A stretch of DNA of 64,000 nucleotides from Methyloversatilis discipulorum (lineage in GTDB: Bacteria > Pseudomonadota > Gammaproteobacteria > Burkholderiales > Rhodocyclaceae): the NCBI RefSeq assembly GCF_000385375.1, contig NZ_ARVV01000001.1, positions 2,914,001 to 2,978,000 of the forward strand, given 5' to 3'. The notes beneath the pieces are model-generated. The model saw only the letters and a list, made by a program, of their open reading frames with translations. It searched no databases and was not told the DNA's origin. Numbering within the stretch: position 1 is the first letter of the stretch; the number at the start of each line of letters is the position of its first letter. The position numbers and the translations under genes are program-made. Shown here one piece after another: positions 9,310 to 17,429 of this stretch.

Positions 9310-10399
9310 GTCGCCTCGCGATGTCGATGAAATCGGGATAACGCTCGATGAACACGTCGACGACGTCCGGATCGAAATGCGAGCCCCGTCGCTCGACAAT
9401 GTAGGCGCGCACCTCATCGGCCGGGAAAGGCGACTTGTAGACGCGGCGCGACATCATCGCGTCGAACACGTCGGCCACCGTCATCAGCCGTGCCGCCAGC
9501 GGGATCGCGTCGCCGGCCAGCCCGTCCGGATAGCCGCTGCCATCCCAGTGTTCGTGATGCCAGTGCGCGATGTCGCGCGCCAGTGCGAGGAAGGCGGCCG
9601 GCTTGACCTCGTCGCGCTCGGCAAACTCGATGGCACGCGCGCCCATTTCGGCGTGGGTCTTCATCACCGCCCACTCGTCGGCGTCGAGCTTGCCGCGCTT
9701 CTGCAGGATGTGGTCCGGAATGCCGACCTTGCCGATGTCGTGCAGCGGCGCCGACCGGGTGAGCAGGTCGATCCAGGCCGGCGTCAGCACCGGTGCGAAG
9801 CGCGGATCGTCCGCCAGCGCCTCGGCCAGCACGCGAACGTAGGCCTGGGTGCGGCGGATGTGCCGTCCGGTCTCGTGGTCGCGCGTCTCGGCCAGATTGG
9901 CCAGCGCGCGGATGCTCACCGCCTGGATCTGCTCGTTCTCTTCCATGCGCCGGCTGACTTCGGCCTCCAGCCAGGCGTTCTGGTCGCGCATCAGGTCGCG
10001 CGCCAGCTTGGCCTGCAGATGGGTGCGCACACGCGCCAGCAGCACGGCGGGCTTGATCGGCTTGGAGATGTAGTCCGCCGCGCCCATCGCCAGCCCGGCT
10101 TCCTCGTCGCCGGCTTCGGTTAGCGCCGTGACGAAGATGACCGGAATCCCGCTGGTCGCCGGGTCCTTCTGCAGCCTCTCGAGAACCGTGTAACCGTCCA
10201 TGCCGGGCATCATCACATCAAGCAGGACGAGCGACGGTGCATCGCGGTCGCTTGCCAGGCGCAGTGCTGCGGCACCGTTCTTCGCCGCCTTGACGCGATA
10301 ACCAGCGCTGCGCAGCAGGCCGTCGAGCACCTCGAGGTTTTCCGACATGTCGTCGACGATCAGTATCGTCGTGCTCGCTGGGTCCAGTCTTCGGTGCAA
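9293..10399 (-). CDS. HD-GYP response regulator (c-di-GMP phosphodiesterase)
   Basis: A 368-residue RpfG-like protein: receiver ([15 protein letters not shown], phospho-acceptor D61 in [12 protein letters not shown], lysine in YISKPIKP) followed by an HD-GYP domain with HD at 220-221 ([11 protein letters not shown]), [11 protein letters not shown] at 281-291 and [13 protein letters not shown]. The family hydrolyses cyclic di-GMP to GMP. All expected metal-binding histidines and aspartates appear present. The reading frame opens with TTG at 10399-10397; no ATG occurs before the receiver core, so TTG is the best supported start. The gene ends inside the start of the hybrid kinase, forming a two-gene signalling unit. 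I infer the kinase receiver and this receiver respond to the same input. Confidence 0.93.
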   Translation of the reverse strand: MHRRLDPASTTILIVDDMSENLEVLDGLLRSAGYRVKAAKNGAAALRLASDRDAPSLVLLDVMMPGMDGYTVLERLQKDPATSGIPVIFVTALTEAGDEEAGLAMGAADYISKPIKPAVLLARVRTHLQAKLARDLMRDQNAWLEAEVSRRMEENEQIQAVSIRALANLAETRDHETGRHIRRTQAYVRVLAEALADDPRFAPVLTPAWIDLLTRSAPLHDIGKVGIPDHILQKRGKLDADEWAVMKTHAEMGARAIEFAERDEVKPAAFLALARDIAHWHHEHWDGSGYPDGLAGDAIPLAARLMTVADVFDAMMSRRVYKSPFPADEVRAYIVERRGSHFDPDVVDVFIERYPDFIDIARRHADPT

Positions 10400-10507
10400 G
10401 GTAGTGATTTCCGCGTGCGCTTTGTGACAGGCGGAGACTGCACCGGTTCGGGGGCGGCCGACAACATCTGTGTGCGCAAACAGATCGGAAACGCAGAAAT
10501 TTTTACA

Positions 10508-10541
10508 GTCTGCCCGCCACCGCGGCCGCTGGCGGACAGAC
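10508..10541. terminator. Strong hairpin after the DUF4198 gene
   Basis: Arms GTCTGCCCGCCA (10508-10519) and TGGCGGACAGAC (10530-10541) pair over 12 positions with one mismatch around a GC-rich loop. It lies just past the minus-strand stop at 10550 and before the HD-GYP gene. There is no immediate T-run (TGTAAAAATTTC follows on the minus strand), so it may terminate with help or stabilise the mRNA end. Confidence 0.5.
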
Positions 10542-10549
10542 CGTCGCGG

Positions 10550-11290
10550 TCAGTCGGCGGGCGGCTTCAGCGTGAAACTGAGGGTGGCGAAATGTTCGAC
10601 CAGATCGACCTTGCCATCGGCATCGCCGCGTACGGCGTGTTCGGTGTACTCGGCGCGGATCACGTTGAGGCCCTGGTTGCGCACCGTGATGGTCGCCAGC
10701 CCGTTGGCGTCGGTCCGCACCGAGGCGCCGTCCGGGTCATTGACCAGGTCCGGCCACACCTCGACGCCGGACACCGGCCGGCCTTCATGCAGTACGCGTA
10801 CGGTAATCGGATCACCACTGCGCTGCGGAAAGCGACCGCCCACAGACACGATCTGGAGAGCCATGCCGGTCACCGGCTGCATCTCGCCGACCGGCGCCAT
10901 CAGAAGATGCGTGCCGTACTTCAGGTAGCGACCGGTAGTGGTCGCCGTGGGCACGCTTTCCTTCGTGCCGGCCATCCACTTGCCCGACGGCAGGCGCGAC
11001 CAGTAGCCGTTGTCCATCGTCGTCGCCAGCACGACTGCCGCGGCATCGGCGCTGACGAACACCATGGGCTCGACCGGCACGGTGTGCACCGGCAGCGGCC
11101 GACCGGCCGCGTCGAAGGCCTGCAGCGCCGTGATGCGGTCACGTCGGCTGAACACCTCGACGTCCTCGGCGCCCTCGCCATAGACCAGCGCCAGCCGGCC
11201 GGCGCGCTGGGCGAACCAGATGCCGTGCGCCCAGCCGGGCGTTGCCATCGTCAGCAGCAGCAGCGCCGCCATCATGCGGGATGCGTTCAT
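10550..11290 (-). CDS. DUF4198 periplasmic protein
   Basis: A 246-residue exported protein with a Sec signal (MNASRMMAALLLLTMA, cleavage before AHGIWF). The sequence after the signal, the Gly/Tyr-rich first half and the beta-sandwich-like end (ITVRVLHEGRPVSGVEVW, LATITVRNQGLNVIRAEY) fit DUF4198, a family often found beside TonB receptors or nickel/cobalt uptake genes. The start at 11290 has a good Shine-Dalgarno (GGGGTGAGCGCG) and comes 16 bases after the TonB receptor stop, so the two are very likely co-transcribed. The role is unknown; a periplasmic metal- or substrate-handling partner of the receptor is the simplest guess. Confidence 0.85.
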   Translation of the reverse strand: MNASRMMAALLLLTMATPGWAHGIWFAQRAGRLALVYGEGAEDVEVFSRRDRITALQAFDAAGRPLPVHTVPVEPMVFVSADAAAVVLATTMDNGYWSRLPSGKWMAGTKESVPTATTTGRYLKYGTHLLMAPVGEMQPVTGMALQIVSVGGRFPQRSGDPITVRVLHEGRPVSGVEVWPDLVNDPDGASVRTDANGLATITVRNQGLNVIRAEYTEHAVRGDADGKVDLVEHFATLSFTLKPPAD

Positions 11291-11306
11291 CGCGCTCACC
11301 CCGCGC

Positions 11307-13778
11307 TCAGAAATCGACGCTAGCCGACAGCAGCAGCATGCGCGGCGCACCCTGCACCAGGCTGCCGTACTGCGACACGCCGGCCCAGTAGCTGCGGTCG
11401 AAGGCATTGCGCAGCTGGGCGCGGAAGACGGTAGCGCGGCCGGCGACCGTCGTGCGATAGCGCGCGCCGACATCGACGGTGGTCCAGTCCGGCACGCGCA
11501 GCGTGTTGGCACGATCGACGTACTGGCTGCCGGTGTGCACCACGTTGCCGGTCAGCGTCACGCCGGGCAGGAAGGTGGCGTCCCACTCGGCGCCGAGGTT
11601 GGCCATGAAGGACGGCACGCCGACCGCCGTGCGGCCCAGCGTGGCGGCGGAATTGGTCTGCGTCAGATCGGCGTCGAGCAAGGTCAGGCCGCCAAGCAGG
11701 CGCAGGCCCGGCGCCGCTTCGCCGGCCAGCGCCAGTTCGACGCCGCGGTTGCGCTGTTCGCCATCGACCGCGAACACGGTGCCGGTCAGCTGGCCGCTCG
11801 GCTTGGTGATCTGGAAGGCGCTCAGCGTAGCGATGACGCCGCCGATCTCGGCCTTCACGCCGACCTCGTTCTGCCGCGCCTTGTAAGGTGCGAACACCTC
11901 GCCGGCGTTGCTGGCCGACGGCGGCGCGGTGTCACCGCGGCTCAGACCCTGGATGTGATTGGCGTACAACGCCACTCCCTGCCATGGCTTGACGACAATG
12001 CCGACCAGCGGCGTCAGCGCGTGCTCGTCGTACGCCGTCGTCAGCGCACCGGTCAGCGGATTGAAGTTGTCGGTTTCCACCCGCTGGCGGCGCACGCCCA
12101 GCGTCAGCTGCAGGCGCTCGTCGTACATCGACAGCGTGTCGGACAGCGCGAGGCCGCTCAGTTCGGTGTCCGACACGCGCGGCACGTCGCCCGCCAGCTG
12201 CACGTCCTGCGCCGGGCTGTCGAAGGGCGCGTACAGATTCGACAGCACCGCGGTGCCATTGGCCGAAATGCGGCCGAGGCGGTCGCGGTAGGTGCTGACC
12301 TGTGCGCTCACCACGTGACGCAGCGGACCGGTCTCGAAACGCGCGCGCAGGCCCGCTTCGGCGGTGCTGCGGTCAACGTCGAAGCGGAAGCGCTGTGGCA
12401 CCGTGCTGGTATCGCCGGCCGCATTCAGTACGGTCGGGTTGCCGAACAGGCGATCGACCCGGGTGCGCCCGCCACCGACGCCGGCGAACAGCGTGAGCTG
12501 CTCGCTCGCCGCGTACTCGACGCGGGCCAGCACCGACTGGTCCTCGGTTTCGAAACGCTCCCAGCGCTGCGACACGTTGCGCCGTCCGTCGGGCGCCGAC
12601 GGCACGGCCACACCGGCGCCGAGGAAAGGACGGCGCGACGGCGCGTCGATGTCTTCCCGCTGATCGACGATGTCCAGCGTGGCGCGCAGTCTGTCGCCGC
12701 TGTAATCCAGCGCCAGCGCGCCCACCGTGGCGGCGCGCGACTGCTTGTCGATGCCGGTGTCGCCGTCGTGCACGCTGCCGTTGAAACGGATGCCGACGCG
12801 ACGATCAGGCCCGAAGCGGCGGCTCAGGTCGAGGTGGCCACCGTACTGCGCGTTCGGCGACGCGCTCGCGGTGAAGCGCGTGAGGTCATCGGCGCCGGCG
12901 CGCTTGGGCACGATATTGATGGTGCCGCCCACGCTGCTGGCCGGAGACATGCCGTAGAGCAGCGCGGTCGGCCCCTTGATCACCTCGGTGCGCTCGGCGT
13001 AGTCGACCAGCACGCGGTAGTTCGGCGCCACGCCGTAAACACCGTCGAAGGCTATCTCGCCCGAGTTCTGGTCGCCGACCGGAAAGCCGCGGATGAAGAA
13101 GGTGTCGAGGATGTCGCCCGGATGGCCGGAAATGCGGATCGACGGGTCGTTGCCGACAACGTCGGCCACGCTGACCGCCTGCCTGTCCTCGATCATGCCG
13201 ACGCTGTAGCTCGTGACGCTGAAGGGGGCGTCCATCACGTCGGCGTTGCCCAGCATGCCCAGGCGTCCGCCGCGCGCCATCTGGCCGCCCGCCTGCAAAG
13301 GCGGCAGCGGATGGAGGGATTCGGCGTCGGCGCGCACGCGCACCGCGTCCAGCACCGGCACTTCGCCACCGGCCGCCGACGGACGCGCGGCCCCCCGGCG
13401 GACGGCGTAGCCGCCCCCGCGTGCGACGGCCTCGAACCCGGTATCGGCCAGCAGCGCCTGCAGCGCGCCCTCGACCGTGTAGTCGCCCTCCAGCCCGCGC
13501 GAACGCACGCCGGCCAGCTGTGCCGCCTCGTAGGACACGTTGACGCCGGCGATGCGCGCGTAGCGGTCGAGCGTCGTGGCCAGCGGTCCGGCAGGCAGAC
13601 TGAAATGCAGCACGCCGGCGGCCGACGGCGCGGCAGCCTCCTGCGCACGGACAGCGTGCGGCAGTGCGGCCGCCGTCAGGGTCAGGCCCAGCAGGGCGAT
13701 ACGCAACGCGGCAGCGAGCGTCTTCAACGGGGGATGCGCGCGCGCCGGCGACGCGTAAGCGGAAAGAGGAGCATTCAT
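11307..13778 (-). CDS. TonB-dependent siderophore receptor with signalling (STN) domain
   Basis: An 823-residue outer-membrane receptor. Signal peptide about 1-45 (ending HAVRA), STN domain about 55-127 (FSLPAGPLATTLDRYARIAG), TonB-box-like PVLDAVRV at 141-148, plug about 175-310 (FFIRGFPVGDQ, RTEVIKGPTALLYG, GGTINIVPKR), then the barrel ending in phenylalanine (LLLSASVDF). The STN domain marks it as a transducing receptor of the FpvA/FecA type that contacts a FecR-like anti-sigma factor in the periplasm. The fecR- and fecI-like genes lie immediately upstream on the same strand, separated by a 116-base gap containing an imperfect inverted repeat near 13803-13830. The siderophore cannot be named from sequence. 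Confidence 0.95.
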   Translation of the reverse strand: MNAPLSAYASPARAHPPLKTLAAALRIALLGLTLTAAALPHAVRAQEAAAPSAAGVLHFSLPAGPLATTLDRYARIAGVNVSYEAAQLAGVRSRGLEGDYTVEGALQALLADTGFEAVARGGGYAVRRGAARPSAAGGEVPVLDAVRVRADAESLHPLPPLQAGGQMARGGRLGMLGNADVMDAPFSVTSYSVGMIEDRQAVSVADVVGNDPSIRISGHPGDILDTFFIRGFPVGDQNSGEIAFDGVYGVAPNYRVLVDYAERTEVIKGPTALLYGMSPASSVGGTINIVPKRAGADDLTRFTASASPNAQYGGHLDLSRRFGPDRRVGIRFNGSVHDGDTGIDKQSRAATVGALALDYSGDRLRATLDIVDQREDIDAPSRRPFLGAGVAVPSAPDGRRNVSQRWERFETEDQSVLARVEYAASEQLTLFAGVGGGRTRVDRLFGNPTVLNAAGDTSTVPQRFRFDVDRSTAEAGLRARFETGPLRHVVSAQVSTYRDRLGRISANGTAVLSNLYAPFDSPAQDVQLAGDVPRVSDTELSGLALSDTLSMYDERLQLTLGVRRQRVETDNFNPLTGALTTAYDEHALTPLVGIVVKPWQGVALYANHIQGLSRGDTAPPSASNAGEVFAPYKARQNEVGVKAEIGGVIATLSAFQITKPSGQLTGTVFAVDGEQRNRGVELALAGEAAPGLRLLGGLTLLDADLTQTNSAATLGRTAVGVPSFMANLGAEWDATFLPGVTLTGNVVHTGSQYVDRANTLRVPDWTTVDVGARYRTTVAGRATVFRAQLRNAFDRSYWAGVSQYGSLVQGAPRMLLLSASVDF

Positions 13779-13894
13779 GACGGTGTTCGAGTCCGGTTGG
13801 AAGAAGCGCCACCCAAACGGGCGCCTTCACTGCAGAGGCCGGACGAGACCGCGCATCCCCTCACTTCAGTCGAAGATTTCTTGCGTGGCCGTGT

Positions 13895-14902
13895 TCAGCC
13901 TGCCCGGTCCGCCTCGACGATGACCCAGTAGCGGGTGCGGTAGCGCACGGTCACCGGCTGCACCTGCGCCAGGAAACGCAGCGCGCGGTCGGTGTCGCGC
14001 ACGTGGAACACGCCGGACACGCGCCAGTCCGCGATCTGCGGATCGCAGACGATGCGGCCGCTGCGATAGCGCGACAGCTCGGCCAGCAGGTCGGCCAGCC
14101 GCATGTCGCGACCGGTGATGACGCCGTCCGTCCACGCGTCGTCATCCGCATCCGCCACGACCGGCGACGAGATGCCTGCCGGACCGAGCGTGCTGCGCTC
14201 GCCGTCGTGGATGACGACGGTCTCGCCGCCATCGGCAGGATGCGCCTCGACTGCGCCCTCCTGCACGCTGACCCGAACCTCGGAGCGCTCGAGCCGCACG
14301 ACGAAACGGGTGCCCAGCGCACGCAACGAGCCGAAGGGCGTGCTGACCCAGAACGGGCGCTTCGCGGCAGCGCCTGCATCGTCGCCAGTGGTGATCATGA
14401 TTTCGCCACGATGCAGCACCAGCACGCGGCGCTCGGCCGAGTAATCGGTGCTGATCGCGCTGTCCGTGTTCAGCATGACGACGCTGCCGTCGGCCAGACG
14501 CAGCGTGCGCTGTTCGCCGACCGCCGTGCTCGCGTCAGCCAACAGACGCTGCCAGGGCGTGGTCTCGCGCACCGCCCATCCGCTCGCCAGCGCGACGCCG
14601 GACAGCGACAGCACGCGCAGGGCGCGTCGCCGGCCGGCAGCGGCCCCGCGGCGCCCGGCCTCGGCGGCCTGCAGCACGTCCTGCGCCAACCTTGCCGGCA
14701 GGCCGGAGAAACCGCTGCGCAGCGCCGCCACCCTGCTCCACGCCTGCGCGTGGCGTGGGTCGGCGTCGAGCCAGCGCGCAAAGGCCTGCTTCGCCGCCGG
14801 CGTCGCAGCGTTGTAGTCGAGCCGCACCGACCACGCGATCGCCGCATCGACGATGTCGTCCGGCAGGCGCTCGCCGGCCGCGGCAGACAGTCCGCCGCTC
14901 AC
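13895..14902 (-). CDS. FecR-like anti-sigma factor
   Basis: A 335-residue transmembrane regulator. The N-terminal DUF4880-type domain (AAIAWSVRLDYNAATPAAKQ, DPRHAQAW) binds the sigma factor; one membrane helix follows (ALRVLSLSGVALASGWAV); the periplasmic FecR domain contains GEQRTLRLADGSVVMLNTDS and FGSLRALGTRFVVR; a STN-like C-terminal part follows. The start is taken as GTG at 14902-14900, which overlaps the sigma factor stop by four bases (GTGA), a standard arrangement for fecI-fecR pairs. The longer frame to 15025 lies inside the sigma gene. It should relay occupancy of the downstream TonB receptor to the sigma factor. Confidence 0.93.
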   Translation of the reverse strand: MSGGLSAAAGERLPDDIVDAAIAWSVRLDYNAATPAAKQAFARWLDADPRHAQAWSRVAALRSGFSGLPARLAQDVLQAAEAGRRGAAAGRRRALRVLSLSGVALASGWAVRETTPWQRLLADASTAVGEQRTLRLADGSVVMLNTDSAISTDYSAERRVLVLHRGEIMITTGDDAGAAAKRPFWVSTPFGSLRALGTRFVVRLERSEVRVSVQEGAVEAHPADGGETVVIHDGERSTLGPAGISSPVVADADDDAWTDGVITGRDMRLADLLAELSRYRSGRIVCDPQIADWRVSGVFHVRDTDRALRFLAQVQPVTVRYRTRYWVIVEADRAG

Positions 14903-15411
14903 GATTCGAAACGCAGCGCGTAGCAGTGACGGAGCGCGCGGGCGACGTAGCGCTCGGCGGTGGCCAGCGACACACCGAGCCGGCTGGCGATCTGCGGGCA
15001 GCTCAGGCCTTCGAGCTGCGCCCACAGGAAGGCGGTGCGCACCTGCGGCTTCAGGCTGTCGAGCATGCGATCGATCTCGATCAGCGCCTCCAGCACCAGC
15101 GCGCGGCTTTCCGGCGACGGCGCTTCGGCTTCCGGCAGCACGGCCAGCGTATCGAGCCAGGCGCGTTCGAGAGCACGTCGGCGCCAGTGGTCGATCACCA
15201 GGCCGCGCGCGATGGTCGATAGATAGGCGCGCGGCTCATGCGCACGCACCGGCTGTTGCCGCGTCAGCACGCGGATGAACACGTCCTGCGCAATGTCCGC
15301 CGCCTCGATCGCGTCGCCCAGCTTGCGGCGCAGCCAGCCCTGCAGCCAGCCGTGATGACCCCGGTAGAGATCCTCCGCCTCCCGCTGCAGCTCACATTCG
15401 ACAGTCCGCAC
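14899..15411 (-). CDS. FecI-like ECF sigma factor
   Basis: A 170-residue extracytoplasmic-function sigma factor: region 2 (IEAADIAQDVFIRVLTR, PRAYLSTIARGLVIDHWRRR) and region 4 (GLSCPQIASRLGVSLATAER, HCYALRF) are both present and the length is normal for the FecI group. Start GTG at 15411-15409 is preceded by an excellent Shine-Dalgarno (GAGGGGAG); no in-frame ATG fits better. It is the first gene of the cassette sigma, anti-sigma, receptor, DUF4198. The promoter and Fur-box candidate upstream suggest repression when iron is plentiful. It should direct polymerase to the receptor gene once the ligand is bound. Confidence 0.94.
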   Translation of the reverse strand: MRTVECELQREAEDLYRGHHGWLQGWLRRKLGDAIEAADIAQDVFIRVLTRQQPVRAHEPRAYLSTIARGLVIDHWRRRALERAWLDTLAVLPEAEAPSPESRALVLEALIEIDRMLDSLKPQVRTAFLWAQLEGLSCPQIASRLGVSLATAERYVARALRHCYALRFES

Positions 15412-15450
15412 AGCGCGCTCCCCTCGCGTCCGGTCCGCCGTGGCGGACAG

Positions 15451-15480
15451 GCATTAATGCAATTGATAATTGTTCGCATT
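15451..15480 (-). promoter_or_regulatory. Fur-box candidate upstream of the sigma factor
   Basis: Read on the minus strand, TGCGAACAATTATCA matches the 7-1-7 Fur consensus TGATAATNATTATCA at most positions, followed by a second partly matching half. It lies directly over and just downstream of the -10 element, where bound Fur would block initiation. A fur gene is present at 60277. The assignment is by pattern only. Confidence 0.65.
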
Positions 15481-15506
15481 GTAGGGACAGAGGAGCAGTG
15501 CGGCAA
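15478..15506 (-). promoter_or_regulatory. Sigma-70 promoter of the iron-signalling cassette
   Basis: On the minus strand TTGCCG (15506-15501) and TACAAT (15483-15478) are separated by exactly 17 bases. Initiation would fall inside the Fur-box candidate, about 60 bases before the GTG start of the sigma factor. Confidence 0.6.
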
Positions 15507-15529
15507 TCGGGCGTGGAATACGGCGCGCG

Positions 15530-15553
15530 AAAAAAGCCCGGCACAGTTCCGGG
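15530..15553 (-). terminator. Rho-independent terminator after the abiE locus
   Basis: Minus-strand stem CCCGG / CCGGG (15553-15549 with 15541-15537) with a short loop, followed by C and six T. It lies between the abiE toxin remnant and the iron cassette promoter and isolates the two units. Confidence 0.7.
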
Positions 15554-15708
15554 GGATTCATGCAGTTTTCTCGTCCCCGCCTTTGATACTTGTCGGGTCC
15601 TGGTCCTGCCACCCGCCCACTGGCGAAGGGCGCCTTCCTGCAGCCCGATGCGCGAATCCAGTTCATAGACCGGCGTCAGATCGTGAACCGTTGCGCCGGT
15701 CGCCTTCG

Positions 15709-16349
15709 TCATCTGGAGTCAGCGATCCGCGCCAGCGCGTCGTCAAGCAGCCGACGATCTGCCTCGCGCTTTGCCGCCGTCCGCTGGGCCAAGTTGTGCA
15801 GCTTGCGTCGCACTCCCGGCAACTCAGCCGCATGGGCAAGTCCGATCAAATTGAAATCCGGCTGCTCATCCTCGACTGAGTGCAGGAAGGCGCGCGACGG
15901 CTCATCCAGCCACGCCGCCACACGCGACAAAAGGCGCTCGCGGCTTTCCAGCAGCGCCCCTGCTTCGATAGGCTGCGTCGTCATGCCCTTGAAATGCGCC
16001 TCGAAGGTGGCCTCGAAATCTGCAGGCACGCGCGGCGCCAGCATTTCCCACGTCGGCTTGGGACTGCAGGTCAGGTACACGAGGAAGGTGTGCCAGAGCG
16101 CTTTGTCCGCCCGCTGGTCCTCCAGCAGCAGGCCAACGTCGAATAGATCGCGCGGGTGTTGCCGCGACAGCGCCGCCGCCAGCTTGCCGGCATAGCCGAC
16201 AGACGCGGCAGATCATGTTCGAACAGGTTGATGGCGGTGCCGCCCTTGAGCGCAAAACGCGGCTCCTGCGCCAGCACCGGCAGGATCTCGACCAGCAAGC
16301 GCACCCTGTCCGCGTACCGCCGATCCCAATGGTCAAGCCAGGTGCTCAT
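15709..16349 (-). pseudogene. abiEii toxin remnant with frame-shifting internal deletion
   Basis: The AbiEii family is a DUF1814 nucleotidyltransferase, usually near 300 residues. The first 51 residues are normal (MSTWLDHWDRRY, LKGGTAINLFEHDLPRLS). At about 16200 the frame is lost, exactly where the catalytic DxD of the motif GG-S-...-RLSxDID should follow. The rest continues two bases out of register as GYAGKLAAALSRQHPRDLFD, LLLEDQRADKALWHTFLVYL and on to the stop at 15709. Roughly 60-100 residues, with both catalytic aspartates, are missing. The start at 16349 overlaps the antitoxin stop (16333), the normal abiE arrangement. It cannot make an active toxin as read; a sequencing or assembly error is possible but would have to remove over a hundred bases. 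Confidence 0.85.
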
Positions 16350-17154
16350 CGAGGTCTCCCGGCAAGGTGATCTGGTAGGTCGGATGGAGGCGTCCGCCGG
16401 GCACCAGCGCGCGCTTGCCACGCCCCAGATCAACGCCATCCAATGGCACGTGCGGCAACCACGCATGCCGATGGCGATCGGCCAGGGCCAGGAACAGCCG
16501 CTTGGCCTTGATGCTGCGGCAGTGGCGCAACATCATGCCGACACGCTGCGGACGCAGCGTGCTCATGGCCTGCATCAGCGCATCGGCCTCGTAGACCCCT
16601 GCCGCATCCGATATACCGTCGCACAGTTCCAGCATGGCCCGCTCAGGTGTCGAGCAGACCAGCGCATCGGTGCCCGGCGCCACGGAATGCCAAGCCAAGC
16701 CCGCTTCCGACAACGCCTTGTCGGAGACTTCCGCCGTGACGGGCACAGCCGGGAGATCAAGCAGATCCCTGCCCAGGTGCTCGAAGCGCTGCGCCAGTGG
16801 AAGCTTGCCCAGCCAGCCCGGCGGCCGCTGTGGCCCATACAGCGTGATCGTCCCGGCATCGCCCAGACGCAGGTAATGCTCGTGTCCCTGCAGAGCCAGT
16901 GCGAAACGCCCCCCGACGTGCAGCGGCATGCCCTCCCCGACCTGCAGGCTGCGAACCACTCCATCCCATTGCAGCCGTCCGCCGGTGCGCATGTAGACGC
17001 CACGGGCCGGCGACACCAGCCATCCGCTGCCCACGTAGCGCGCGACCAGGCTGTTGGAGTAGCCGTGCGCCCGTAACCAGCGACTGGACACGAGGCGCGT
17101 ATCGCCCAGCTCGGCCAGCAATCGGTTCAGCTTCCCTGAATTTTCAGCACTCAT
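16333..17154 (-). CDS. AbiEi family antitoxin / autorepressor
   Basis: A 273-residue type IV antitoxin. An N-terminal winged-helix region (LNRLLAELGDTRLVSSRWLR, YSNSLVARYVGSGWLVSPAR, VYMRTGG) is followed by the larger C-terminal domain (GGRFALALQGHEHYLRL, LVCSTPERAMLELCD). In this family the antitoxin represses its own operon and opposes the AbiEii nucleotidyltransferase. The ATG at 17154 is preferred over a TTG three codons upstream; it sits in the centre of the palindrome AGCACTCATAGTGCT. The frame is intact although the partner toxin is broken, so the protein may survive as a free repressor. Confidence 0.88.
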   Translation of the reverse strand: MSAENSGKLNRLLAELGDTRLVSSRWLRAHGYSNSLVARYVGSGWLVSPARGVYMRTGGRLQWDGVVRSLQVGEGMPLHVGGRFALALQGHEHYLRLGDAGTITLYGPQRPPGWLGKLPLAQRFEHLGRDLLDLPAVPVTAEVSDKALSEAGLAWHSVAPGTDALVCSTPERAMLELCDGISDAAGVYEADALMQAMSTLRPQRVGMMLRHCRSIKAKRLFLALADRHRHAWLPHVPLDGVDLGRGKRALVPGGRLHPTYQITLPGDLDEHLA

Positions 17155-17160
17155 AGTGCT
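17146..17160. promoter_or_regulatory. Palindrome O1 over the abiEi start codon
   Basis: AGCACT-CAT-AGTGCT is a perfect palindrome around a three-base centre, and the centre is the start codon of the antitoxin. It shares the core CACTCATAGTG with a second palindrome 75 bases upstream. AbiEi-type antitoxins are known to bind paired inverted repeats at their own promoter, so this is a likely operator. Confidence 0.65.
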
Positions 17161-17219
17161 CAAATTATCAGATCAATAAACCATCGCCAAGGGCTGACAG
17201 TTTGTCAAAATACGATAAT

Positions 17220-17236
17220 GATCACTCATAGTGATC
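17220..17236. promoter_or_regulatory. Palindrome O2 upstream of abiEi
   Basis: GATCACT-CAT-AGTGATC is a perfect palindrome carrying the same CACTCATAGTG core as the site at the start codon. It lies in the AT-rich leader (17161-17260) that must hold the promoter; TTGATA lies just upstream of it and AT-rich -10-like sequence just downstream on the minus strand. Confidence 0.65.
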
Positions 17237-17368
17237 TTTTATCAATTTATGCAAACCTTTCGTGCCTCCGATGGCGACGAGCCCTGATTAGGGCTGGCTG
17301 CGGCCCTCTGCCTTATCGAGCACAGGGATAGATGGGCCTTCCGGCAGCACCTTCGGGATACGAATAAC

Positions 17369-17397
17369 AAAAAAGCCCACAGTTACGCGGGCTTTTT
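17369..17397. terminator. Bidirectional terminator after guaA
   Basis: AAAAAGCCC (17370-17378) and GGGCTTTTT (17389-17397) pair symmetrically, giving a short GC stem with a T-run on either strand. It lies 33 bases past the guaA stop and upstream of the abiE promoter. Confidence 0.8.
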
Positions 17398-17429
17398 GTG
17401 CATTCATGATACTCGATGCAACTGCCGAG

